Part shown: in pieces, positions 25,391 through 32,750 of the stretch
Numbering within the stretch: position 1 is the stretch's first letter
Layout of the letters: every line of letters begins with the position of its first letter
Origin: Streptomyces sp. JHA26
Lineage (GTDB): Bacteria; Actinomycetota; Actinomycetes; Streptomycetales; Streptomycetaceae
DNA: 64,000 nt
Direction of reading: 5' to 3'
Assembly (NCBI RefSeq): GCF_002005565.1
Contig: NZ_BDJC01000008.1
Coordinates: forward strand, 62,001-126,000
The notes under the pieces: model-generated
What the model was told of the DNA's origin: nothing
The model's database searches: none
Seen by the model: only the letters and a program-made list of their open reading frames with translations
Position numbers and translations under genes: made by a program

Positions 25391-26236
25391 ATGGAGATCG
25401 ACGCCGCCGCCTCCGGTGCGGTGCTCAAGCGCGAGCGCGTCCGCGACGCGATCCTGGAGCTGATCGAGGACCGGAGCCCGGGGGACGCGATCCCCTCGGA
25501 ACGCGTCCTCTGCGCCCGACTGGGCGTGTCCCGCCCCACGTTGCGCGCGGCCGTGGACGAACTGGTCGTCGCCGGGCTCCTGGTGCGCGAGCACGGACGG
25601 GGCATGTTCGTCGCCGCCGAGAAGATCACCCAGGAACTCGTCTCCGACCGGAGGGCGTTCAGCCTCCCGCGGCCCGCGGGCGCCTGGACCAGCCGGCTCC
25701 TGGAGGTCCGCACCCTCCCCGCCGGCGCCCGGGTGGGCCGCAAACTGCGCATGTCACCGGCTGCGCCGATCCACTACGTGGCGCGGCTGCGGCTGGTCGA
25801 CGGCTCACCGATGGCCATCGAGTACCTGCACGTCCCGGCCGGTCTCGTCTCCGACCTGACCAGTGAGGAACTGGAACAGGGCGACCTGTACGAGCACTTC
25901 GCCGAGCGGCACGACGTCCGGGTCAGCGAAGCCGTGCAGTCCATCGAGCCCACCGTGGTCACCCGCGCCGAGGCCGACCTGCTCGACGTGCCCGAACTCT
26001 CGCCGGCCCTGCTCTTCGAGCGCCTGACCAGTGACACGCAGGGCCGCCCCGTCGAGTACGTGCACTCCCTGTACCGCGGCGACCGCTACCGCATCGTCTC
26101 CCGGCTCACCCTGGGCGCGCGCGACCAGGCCCCGCCCCCGAGCGGCGGCCACCACCCGGGCATCCCGCCGGGCGACTTCACCACCGGTGACCCCGTCACG
26201 CTCTCGACGCGCGGGGTCGTCCAGGACGGCACCTGA
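25391..26236 (+). CDS. GntR regulator, HutC/DasR-like with UTRA domain
   Basis: 281 aa. Winged HTH about 15-80 (RDAILELIEDRSPGDAIPSERVLCARLGVSRPTLRAAVDEL, REHGRGMFVA) followed by a UTRA ligand domain (about 105-245: RKLRMSPAAPIHYVARLRL, PMAIEYLHVP, GRPVEYVHSLYRGDRYRIVSRL). DasR-like proteins bind GlcN-6-P or GlcNAc-6-P and control amino-sugar use. Sequence differs clearly from S. coelicolor DasR, whose N-terminus I recall, so this is a paralog. Start ATG 25391 has AGGGAG upstream; a TTG at 25361 has nothing. The C-terminal 35 residues are a Pro/Gly-rich extension. It is divergent from the importer operon. Confidence 0.88.
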   Translation: MEIDAAASGAVLKRERVRDAILELIEDRSPGDAIPSERVLCARLGVSRPTLRAAVDELVVAGLLVREHGRGMFVAAEKITQELVSDRRAFSLPRPAGAWTSRLLEVRTLPAGARVGRKLRMSPAAPIHYVARLRLVDGSPMAIEYLHVPAGLVSDLTSEELEQGDLYEHFAERHDVRVSEAVQSIEPTVVTRAEADLLDVPELSPALLFERLTSDTQGRPVEYVHSLYRGDRYRIVSRLTLGARDQAPPPSGGHHPGIPPGDFTTGDPVTLSTRGVVQDGT

Positions 26237-26238
26237 CG

Positions 26239-26283
26239 GCCCTCGGCGCGCGGACGTGCTCGGAACGGCCCGGCGCCGAGGGC
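26239..26283 (+). terminator. Terminator of the GntR gene
   Basis: 11-bp arms with a 23-base loop, directly after the stop. The next 260 bases to the ABC-F promoter hold nothing I can support as a gene. Confidence 0.6.
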
Positions 26284-26538
26284 GTGCCGCACGGGCCCCG
26301 TGCGAGCGGGAGCCGGCCGAACCGCCCGACGGGGGCTGCGCGGTCGGGATCGTCCGGTGGGGCGACTGCCGCACGGCCGCCGGCGTGCCCCTTTCCCGCC
26401 CCCCCGAACGCCCCGCCGGCACCGTCCCGGCCTCGCCTCCCCGTCGGCGACGGAGCCCTCGCCGGACCTCCGAGGACCTCTCGGGCGCGGGCCCGCGCCG
26501 CCCCCGCCCCTGCAGCCAACGAGGCGAGACGTTCCGTC

Positions 26539-26567
26539 TTGCCAAGTCGTGCGTCGTGGCGTACCGT
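26539..26567 (+). promoter_or_regulatory. Promoter of the ABC-F leader and gene
   Basis: TTGCCA (26539-26544), 17-base spacer, TACCGT (26562-26567). Transcription would begin near 26574, right at the mini-ORF start codon, giving a 131-base leader ahead of the ABC-F gene. Confidence 0.55.
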
Positions 26568-26574
26568 CCTGTTC

Positions 26575-26589
26575 ATGGGTTCCCTGTGA
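26575..26589 (+). CDS. Candidate 4-codon leader peptide (MGSL)
   Basis: ATG-GGT-TCC-CTG-TGA, so Met-Gly-Ser-Leu then stop. Its start sits about eight bases after a good -10 box, so it would be read as a leaderless ORF at the 5' end of the ABC-F transcript. Antibiotic-responsive ABC-F genes in actinobacteria and firmicutes are often governed by translation of short leader ORFs and alternative RNA folds. Downstream, GGCC arms at about 26661-26688 bracket a CGGGC-CGAA-GCCCG hairpin next to the ABC-F ribosome site, which could serve as attenuator. The peptide itself could also be chance: it is very short. Confidence 0.4.
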   Translation: MGSL

Positions 26590-26704
26590 GATCACCGGCG
26601 CCGACCGCGTAGAGCAGTACTCCGCCGTCGCCGCGCCCCGCCGTGCAGCCGTCCACCCCGATCCGGCCCGGGCCGAAGCCCGCGCGGCCAGGAGGGATCC
26701 GATC

Positions 26705-28354
26705 TTGCACACCTCACAACTCACCCTGAGCCACGTCACCAAGCGCTACCCCGGCCGCTCCGTCCTGGACCAGGTCTCCCTCACGCTGAAACCGGGGGAG
26801 AAGGCCGGACTGATCGGTGACAACGGCGCCGGCAAGTCCACACTCCTCAGGCTCGTCGCAGGTCGGGAGCGCCCGGACAGCGGCGAGGTGACCGTGACCG
26901 CCGCCGGCGGCATCGGCTACCTGCCCCAGACCGTCCCCCTGCCCCCGACCGCCACCGTCCAGGACGCCGTCGACCTGGCCCTCGCGGACCTGCGCGCCCT
27001 GGAGGCCGAGCTGCGCCGGGCCGAGCAGGCGCTCGGTGACGGTCGGGACCCGGCCGCGCTCGCCGCGTACGGCCTGCTCCTCGGACGCTACGAGGCGCGG
27101 GGCGGCTACGACGCCGACCGCCGGGTGGACACCGCGCTGCACCACCTCGGCCTGCCGGCTCTCCGTCGTGAGCGCCGGCTCGGCACCCTCTCCGGCGGCG
27201 AGCGCTCCCGTCTCGCCCTGGCCGGCGTCCTCGCCGGCCGCCCCGAACTGCTCCTCCTGGACGAGCCGACCAACGACCTGGACGACCAGGCCGTGGAATG
27301 GCTGGAGACGCAGCTGCGGGCGCACCACGGCACGGTGCTCGCGGTCACCCACGACCGGGTCTTCCTGGAGCGCCTGACCACCACGGTCCTGGAGGCCGAG
27401 GGGGGAAAGGTCACCCGCTACGGGGACGGCTACACCGGCTACCGTACGGCGAAGGCGGCGGAGCGCCGCCGCCGGCTCCAGGAGCACGAGGCGTGGCGGT
27501 CCGAACTGGCGCGCAACGAGCGGCTGGCCGCCGGCCACGCCGCCCGCCTCGGCACCATCCCCCGCAAGGCACCGCTGGCCAACTTCGGTCACGGCGGCTT
27601 CCGGGCCCGCGGCCGGGCGCACGGCGCGATGGCCCGCATCCGCAACGCCCGCGAACGGGTCGAGCGGCTGACCGCGAGCCCGGTGGCACCGCCGCCGGAC
27701 CCGCTGGCCTTCACGGCGCACCCGGCGACGACGGGCGCCGTCGCGGGAAGGGGCACCGGAACCGCCTCCGCGGAGCTTCCCGCCGCCCGGCTGTCGGACG
27801 TACGGGTGGGAAACCGTCTGCGCCTGCGCTCCCTCACCCTCGGCCGCAGCGGCAGGCTTCTCGTCACCGGCCCCAACGGAGCCGGCAAGACGACGCTGCT
27901 GAAGCTGCTCGCCGGTGAGCTGCGACCGGACGAGGGCTCGGTGCGGGTGCCCGGCCGGGTGGGACACCTGCGCCAGGACGAGACGCCGTGGCCGCCGGAC
28001 CTGACGGTGGCCGAGGCGTTCGGGCTGGGCCGCGTGGGCTCCGCCGACGAGCACGCCGATGCCCTGCTCGCCCTCGGCCTCTTCCGCCCCGCGGAACTTC
28101 GGCTGAGCATGGGCGAGTTGTCGTACGGTCAGCGCCGCCGCGTGGATCTGGCCCGACTGGTCTCGGACCCCGCCGACCTCCTGCTCCTCGACGAGCCGAC
28201 GAACCACCTGTCACCGGCGCTGGTCGAGGAACTGGAGGAGGCCTTGACCGGCTACCCGGGGGCGATCGTGCTGGTCACCCACGACCGTGCGCTGCGGGCG
28301 CGGTTCCGGGGCGAGCATGTGGAACTGCCGGAGACCGCGGCCCGGGCGGAGTGA
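26705..28354 (+). CDS. ABC-F ATPase (ribosome-protection type)
   Basis: 549 aa, two ABC cassettes in one soluble chain with no membrane segment. Cassette 1: Walker A GDNGAGKST, signature LSGGERSRL, Walker B LLLLDEPTNDLD. Cassette 2: Walker A GPNGAGKTT, signature MGELSYGQRRRVDL, Walker B LLLLDEPTNHLS. The interdomain linker (about 235-340) is basic, as in ABC-F proteins that reach into the ribosome. Some members dislodge macrolides, lincosamides or pleuromutilins; others are translation factors. Start is TTG 26705, with AGGAGG nine bases upstream; no ATG fits before the first beta strand. It follows a 131-base leader with a mini-ORF. Substrate not determinable. Confidence 0.85.
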   Translation: MHTSQLTLSHVTKRYPGRSVLDQVSLTLKPGEKAGLIGDNGAGKSTLLRLVAGRERPDSGEVTVTAAGGIGYLPQTVPLPPTATVQDAVDLALADLRALEAELRRAEQALGDGRDPAALAAYGLLLGRYEARGGYDADRRVDTALHHLGLPALRRERRLGTLSGGERSRLALAGVLAGRPELLLLDEPTNDLDDQAVEWLETQLRAHHGTVLAVTHDRVFLERLTTTVLEAEGGKVTRYGDGYTGYRTAKAAERRRRLQEHEAWRSELARNERLAAGHAARLGTIPRKAPLANFGHGGFRARGRAHGAMARIRNARERVERLTASPVAPPPDPLAFTAHPATTGAVAGRGTGTASAELPAARLSDVRVGNRLRLRSLTLGRSGRLLVTGPNGAGKTTLLKLLAGELRPDEGSVRVPGRVGHLRQDETPWPPDLTVAEAFGLGRVGSADEHADALLALGLFRPAELRLSMGELSYGQRRRVDLARLVSDPADLLLLDEPTNHLSPALVEELEEALTGYPGAIVLVTHDRALRARFRGEHVELPETAARAE

Positions 28355-28402
28355 CGCGGATGCACGCCGGGGCGTGCCGTCGCCGATCCCGGGCCGGCCG
28401 GT

Positions 28403-28425
28403 GGGGCCGGTCTCGGACCGGCCCC
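28403..28425 (+). terminator. Terminator of the ABC-F gene
   Basis: GGGGCCGGT/ACCGGCCCC hairpin, 9-bp stem and 5-base loop, 48 bases past the stop and 72 before the next gene. Confidence 0.6.
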
Positions 28426-28497
28426 TTCCGGAGTGCCGGCCGCCCTGTGTCACGTACCACCCGATGGGACGCGCCCCGGCGGGGAACTGTGTCGGGT

Positions 28498-29238
28498 ATG
28501 ACGACGCAGCTCGGACTTCCCGACGACATCCAGGCCTGCCTCTTCGACCTCGACGGGGTCGTCACCCGGACGGCGGTGGTGCACGCCGCCGCCTGGAAGG
28601 AGACGTTCGACGCCTTCCTGCGCGAGCGCGACGGCGCGGACTTCCACCCGTTCACCGACTCCGACTACGACGAGTACGTCGACGGCCGCCCCCGCGCCGA
28701 CGGAGTGCGCACCTTCCTCGCCTCGCGCGGCATCGAACTCCCCGAGGGCTCCGCCGACGACCCGCCGGACGCGCAGACGGTCAACGGGGTCGGCAACCGC
28801 AAGAACGAGCTGGTCCTGGAGAAGATCCGCACCGAGGGCGTCGAGGCGTACGACGGCACGCTGCGCTACATCGACGCCGTCCGCTCGGCCGGGCTCGCCA
28901 CCGCGATCGTCTCCTCCAGCGCCAACACCATCGACGTCCTGCGCTCCATCGACGCCGAGCACCTGTTCGACGTGCGGATCGACGGCGTGGTGGCGCGCGA
29001 GCGGAAACTCCCGGGCAAACCACGCCCCGACACCTTCCTGGCCGCCGCCCGCGACCTCGGCGTCGAGCCGTCCCGCGCCGCCGTCTTCGAGGACGCCCTG
29101 GCCGGCATGGACGCCGGCCGCTCCGGCCACTTCGGCTACGTCGTCGGCGTCGACCGCGTCGGCCAGACCGACGCCCTGTACGCCCACGGCGCCGACCGCG
29201 TCGTCAAGGACCTCGCCGAGCTGGGGGGCCACGCGTGA
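28498..29238 (+). CDS. HAD-family beta-phosphoglucomutase-like enzyme
   Basis: 246 aa. HAD motif I CLFDLDGVVTRTA (nucleophile Asp), motif II IVSSSAN, motif III lysine in RKLPGKPRPDTF, motif IV VFEDALAGMDAGR. Cap domain between I and II as in beta-phosphoglucomutase, which turns beta-glucose-1-P into glucose-6-P. Start ATG 28498. Its last four bases overlap the GTG of the following GH65 phosphorylase gene, and the pair matches the classical maltose/trehalose phosphorolysis couple: the phosphorylase yields beta-glucose-1-P and this enzyme forwards it to glycolysis. Function inference is strong. Confidence 0.88.
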   Translation: MTTQLGLPDDIQACLFDLDGVVTRTAVVHAAAWKETFDAFLRERDGADFHPFTDSDYDEYVDGRPRADGVRTFLASRGIELPEGSADDPPDAQTVNGVGNRKNELVLEKIRTEGVEAYDGTLRYIDAVRSAGLATAIVSSSANTIDVLRSIDAEHLFDVRIDGVVARERKLPGKPRPDTFLAAARDLGVEPSRAAVFEDALAGMDAGRSGHFGYVVGVDRVGQTDALYAHGADRVVKDLAELGGHA

Positions 29239-31589
29239 TCACCAACCGGGCCTACACGGTCGAGCCCTGGTCGGTGCGCGAGACCGAGCTCAACCTCGAC
29301 CTCCTCGCCCAGAGCGAGTCCGTCTTCGCCCTGTCCAACGGGCACGTCGGCTGGCGCGGCAACCTCGACGAGGGAGAACCGCACGGCCTGCCCGGCAGCT
29401 ACCTCAACGGCGTGTACGAGCTGCACCCGCTGCCCTACGCCGAGGCCGGCTACGGCTACCCCGAGTCCGGGCAGACCGTCATCAACGTCACCAACGGCAA
29501 GCTGCTGCGCCTGCTGGTCGACGACGAGCCCTTCGACCTGCGCTACGGACGGCTCGTCACCCACGAACGCACCCTGGACCTGCGGCGCGGGGTGCTGGAG
29601 CGGCGCTGCGAGTGGACCTCGCCGGCCGGCTCGACCATCCGGGTCCGCTCCACCCGGCTGGTCTCCCTCACCCAGCGGGCCATCGCCGCCGTCGAGTACG
29701 AGGTGGAACCCGTCGACAGCCGGACCCGGGTGGTCATCCAGTCCGAACTCGTCACCAACGAGAGCCTGCCCGACCCGGACGGCGACCCGCGCACGGCCAA
29801 GGCGCTGAAGTCCCCGCTCGAACCGGAGGAAGACTTCGCGCTCGGCCCCCGGCTCCGCCTGGTCCACCGCACCCGGCGCAGCGGCCTGAGGGTCGCCGTG
29901 GCCGCCGACCACGTCGTCGACGGCCCCGAGCAGACCACCACCAGCAGCGAGAGCAACGTGGACGTGGCCCGCCTGACCATCACCTCCGTCCTGGAACCGG
30001 GGCAGCGGCTGCGCGTGCGGAAGACGGTCGCCCACGGCTGGTCCAGTGCCCGCTCCCGGCCCGCGATGAGCGACCAGGTCGAGGCGGCGCTGGCCGCCGC
30101 CGCCCAGAGCGGCTGGGACGGACTGGTGGCCGAACAGCAGTCCTACCTCGACGACTTCTGGGCCCGGGCGGACGTCGAGGTGCACGGCGACGAGGAGATC
30201 CAGCAGGCCGTCCGCTTCGCCCTGTTCCACGTGCTGCAGGCCGGCGCACGCGCCGAACAGCGGGCGATCCCGGCCAAGGGACTGACCGGTTCCGGATACG
30301 ACGGACACGCCTTCTGGGACACCGAGATGTTCGTCCTGCCCGTGCTGACCTACACCGAGCCCAGGGCCGTCGCCGAGGCGCTGCGCTGGCGCCAGGACAC
30401 CCTGCCCGCCGCCCGGGACCGCGCCGCCCAGCTGGGGCTGCGCGGGGCGGCGTTCCCCTGGCGGACCATCGACGGTTCGGAGGGCTCCGCGTACTGGCCG
30501 GCCGGCACGGCCGCCTTCCACGTGGGCGCCGACATCGCGCACGCGGTGGTGCGGTACGTGGCGGCGACCGGCGACACCGACTTCGAACGGGAGACGGGCC
30601 TGGAGCTGCTGGTGGAGACCGCCCGGCTGTGGCGGTCCCTCGGCCACCACGACCACCACGGCGTCTTCCACATCGACGGCGTCACCGGCCCCGACGAGTA
30701 CAGCGCCGTCGCCGACGACAACGTGTACACCAACCTCATGGCGCGCTCGAACCTCCTCACCGCCGCCGACGCCTGCGAACGCCACCCCGACCGGGCGTCC
30801 CGGCTCGGCGTCGACGAGGAGGAGAGCGCCGCCTGGCGGGACGCCGCGGAGGCCGTGCACATTCCGTACAACGAGGAACTGCGCGTGCACGAGCAGGACG
30901 CCGGCTTCACCCGCCACCAGCGCTGGGACTTCGCCAGCACCGCCGCGGACCAGTACCCGCTGATGCTGCACTTCCCCTACTTCGACATCTACCGCAAACA
31001 GGTCGTCAAGCAGGCCGACCTGGTCCTCGCGATGTACACCTGCGGCAACTGGTTCGACGCGCACTGCGACGAGGACCAGATCGCCCGCAACTTCGCCTAC
31101 TACGAGCCGCTGACCGTGCGGGACTCGTCCCTCTCGGCGTGCTGCCAGGCCGTCGTCGCCGCCCAGACGGGACACCTGCGCCTGGCCTACGACTACGCGG
31201 CCGAGGCCGCCCTGATGGACCTGGCGGACCTGGAGCACAACACCCGCGACGGGCTGCACATCGCCTCCCTGGCCGGGACGTGGATGGCGCTGGTCGCCGG
31301 CTTCGGCGGCACCCGCCGCGACGGCGACAGCCTCCGGTTCTCGCCCCGGCTGCCCGAGAAGTTCAGTCGGCTCGCCTTCCGGCTCCAGTTCCGCGGCCGG
31401 TGCGTGAGCGTGGAGATCGAGGCCGACAAGGTGACGTACAGGCTGCTGAACGGCGCACCGCTGACGATCCACCACCACGGGAGCCCGGTGCTCATGAACG
31501 GGAACGGCCCCGTCACCCGCGCCGTCCCCGCCCCCGAGCGGCGCCCGACCCCCGAGCAGCCTCCGCACCGCCGTCCGAACGCCCGCTGA
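29235..31589 (+). CDS. GH65 disaccharide phosphorylase
   Basis: 784 aa. Cytosolic inverting phosphorylase of family GH65 (maltose, trehalose, kojibiose or nigerose type). The catalytic acid is E488 in HIDGVTGPDEYSAV; the phosphate-binding region is HIASLAGTWMALVAGFGG; an N-terminal beta-sandwich (about 1-260) starts TVEPWSVRETELNLDLLAQSESVFALSNGHVGWRGNLDEG, typical of the family. Which disaccharide it splits cannot be read from sequence. It is translationally coupled to the phosphoglucomutase gene (GTGATC overlap of four bases). The C-terminal about 40 residues are a Pro/Arg-rich tail. No transporter is adjacent, so a cytosolic glucan or trehalose source is likely. Confidence 0.9.
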   Translation: MITNRAYTVEPWSVRETELNLDLLAQSESVFALSNGHVGWRGNLDEGEPHGLPGSYLNGVYELHPLPYAEAGYGYPESGQTVINVTNGKLLRLLVDDEPFDLRYGRLVTHERTLDLRRGVLERRCEWTSPAGSTIRVRSTRLVSLTQRAIAAVEYEVEPVDSRTRVVIQSELVTNESLPDPDGDPRTAKALKSPLEPEEDFALGPRLRLVHRTRRSGLRVAVAADHVVDGPEQTTTSSESNVDVARLTITSVLEPGQRLRVRKTVAHGWSSARSRPAMSDQVEAALAAAAQSGWDGLVAEQQSYLDDFWARADVEVHGDEEIQQAVRFALFHVLQAGARAEQRAIPAKGLTGSGYDGHAFWDTEMFVLPVLTYTEPRAVAEALRWRQDTLPAARDRAAQLGLRGAAFPWRTIDGSEGSAYWPAGTAAFHVGADIAHAVVRYVAATGDTDFERETGLELLVETARLWRSLGHHDHHGVFHIDGVTGPDEYSAVADDNVYTNLMARSNLLTAADACERHPDRASRLGVDEEESAAWRDAAEAVHIPYNEELRVHEQDAGFTRHQRWDFASTAADQYPLMLHFPYFDIYRKQVVKQADLVLAMYTCGNWFDAHCDEDQIARNFAYYEPLTVRDSSLSACCQAVVAAQTGHLRLAYDYAAEAALMDLADLEHNTRDGLHIASLAGTWMALVAGFGGTRRDGDSLRFSPRLPEKFSRLAFRLQFRGRCVSVEIEADKVTYRLLNGAPLTIHHHGSPVLMNGNGPVTRAVPAPERRPTPEQPPHRRPNAR

Positions 31590-31774
31590 CCGGGCCGGAC
31601 GCGCGCGGCGCAACGGCCCCGGCCCGACCGGCCGCGTCCCGTCCCTCCTGGACCCCGTGCCGCGTCGGTGACCCGGAGATCCGTGTCGCCCCTCCGGGTT
31701 AAAGATCGCGAATCGGGAAACGCGAACCGGACACCGACACGACCGAGCCGACGTGGCGCGCGAAGGAGGCAGTG

Positions 31775-32260
31775 ATGGGCACGGACCCGATGGCCGACGA
31801 CGTCTACCAGCCCACCGGAACCAACGAGGAGCAGGAGGACGCGGCGCCCCTCGACCTCCAGGACGCCGTCGACGAGCGGGACTACGACGAGACGCTCGAC
31901 GAGGGCTACTCCCCGCCGGAGAAGCCCCTGGGCGTGACCAAGCACGGCACCACGGCCGCCGAGCAGCACGACGGCGAGACCCTGGACGAACGGCTGTCCC
32001 AGGAGGTGCCCGACGTCTCCGCGCCCGACGGGGACGGTGTGGGCGACGAGCCCGGCGGCGAGGGCGAACCGGTCGACCCCGAGGCGGGCACGGAGCGCTC
32101 CGGCCGCCTGGTCGCCCCCGACGAGGGGGTGCGCACCGACACGACCAAGGAGACGGTCGCCGAGGACGTGGGCATCGACGCGGGAGCCGCCGGTGCCGAG
32201 GAGGCCGCCGTGCACGTCGTGGAGGACGGGACGGCGCTGCCGGACGGCGAGGAGCGGTAG
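31775..32260 (+). CDS. DUF5709 protein
   Basis: 161 aa, very acidic, no hydrophobic core. Matches the actinobacterial DUF5709 pattern VYQPTGTNEEQEDAAPLDLQDAVDERDYDETLDEGYSPPEKPLGVTKHGTTA, then GETLDERLSQEVPDV. Members recur in Streptomyces as stress-induced, likely disordered proteins of unknown role. Start taken at ATG 31775, five bases behind AAGGAGG; a GTG three bases earlier is too close. Next ATG (31790) would also keep the conserved part. A very stable 27-bp inverted repeat follows the stop and separates it from the convergent small gene. Confidence 0.8.
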   Translation: MGTDPMADDVYQPTGTNEEQEDAAPLDLQDAVDERDYDETLDEGYSPPEKPLGVTKHGTTAAEQHDGETLDERLSQEVPDVSAPDGDGVGDEPGGEGEPVDPEAGTERSGRLVAPDEGVRTDTTKETVAEDVGIDAGAAGAEEAAVHVVEDGTALPDGEER

Positions 32261-32265
32261 CGGGC

Positions 32266-32323
32266 GAACCGCCGTGAGGGGACCACCCGGCCCTGTGGCC
32301 GGGTGGTCCCCTCACGGCGGTTC
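32266..32323. terminator. Bidirectional terminator with perfect 27-bp stem
   Basis: Arms 32266-32292 and 32297-32323 pair without a mismatch around a CTGT loop, between the convergent DUF5709 and 32326-32547 genes. Each stop is within a few bases of an arm. The longest perfect stem in the window. Confidence 0.9.
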
Positions 32324-32325
32324 GG

Positions 32326-32547
32326 TCAGGGCAGCAGTTTGTCGAGGGCGGCGGGGCCCTCCTCGGCCAGCTTGTTCCTGGCCCATTCGAGGTTCTTCGG
32401 GGTGAGGTCCCGGCCGGCCGCGAGAACGATGTCCTCGGGGGACACCTCGGTGCCGGTGCGGGCGTGGAGCCGGTCGTCCGGAGTGGTGCGGTCCTCGTTC
32501 CCGAGGACTTCGGACGACCGGGAGGCATCGGGCTCTGATGTGGACAT
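32326..32547 (-). CDS. Small conserved Streptomyces-type hypothetical
   Basis: 73 aa. Sequence ends TEVSPEDIVLAAGRDLTPKNLEWARNKLAEEGPAALDKLLP, which looks like two short helices with a DLTP turn; the N-terminal half is Ser/Asp rich. Start ATG 32547 follows GAGGAG. No hydrophobic segment. I recall near-identical small proteins in Streptomyces without assigned function. It shares the bidirectional terminator with the DUF5709 gene, and its promoter side faces the MMPL gene. Confidence 0.65.
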   Translation of the reverse strand: MSTSEPDASRSSEVLGNEDRTTPDDRLHARTGTEVSPEDIVLAAGRDLTPKNLEWARNKLAEEGPAALDKLLP

Positions 32548-32606
32548 GTGACTGCTCCTCGGTCCGGATCGCTGCTTCGGTGCCGGTGCCCTGCTGGTGC
32601 TCTGGC

Positions 32607-32629
32607 TATCGGTCCCGACTATCCCGATA
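32607..32629. promoter_or_regulatory. Spaced dyad TATCGG-N11-CCGATA
   Basis: Six-base arms matching exactly, in the 203-base gap between the small gene (starts 32547, minus) and the MMPL gene (starts 32751, plus). Could be an operator for a TetR/MarR-type regulator. Arms are short. Confidence 0.4.
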
Positions 32630-32750
32630 ACACCATTCAATGCCGCGGCGGCCCCCGCATCCGGAGGGCGGATCCGACGTGCCGCATCCGGCGACGCGGC
32701 GTCTAATGGGGGCGTATCGGACGATCCGCCCGGCAGAAGAGGGCAGGTGC

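Noticed and set aside
20207..26236. Canonical dasR-dasABC-dasD locus
   Set aside because: The regulator is only distantly like DasR and no full DasR palindrome is present, so I describe it as das-like only.
29136..32528. A 1130-codon minus-strand frame opposite the GH65 and neighbouring genes
   Set aside because: Antisense shadow: no conserved motif and low-complexity composition, whereas the plus strand has clear HAD and GH65 domains.
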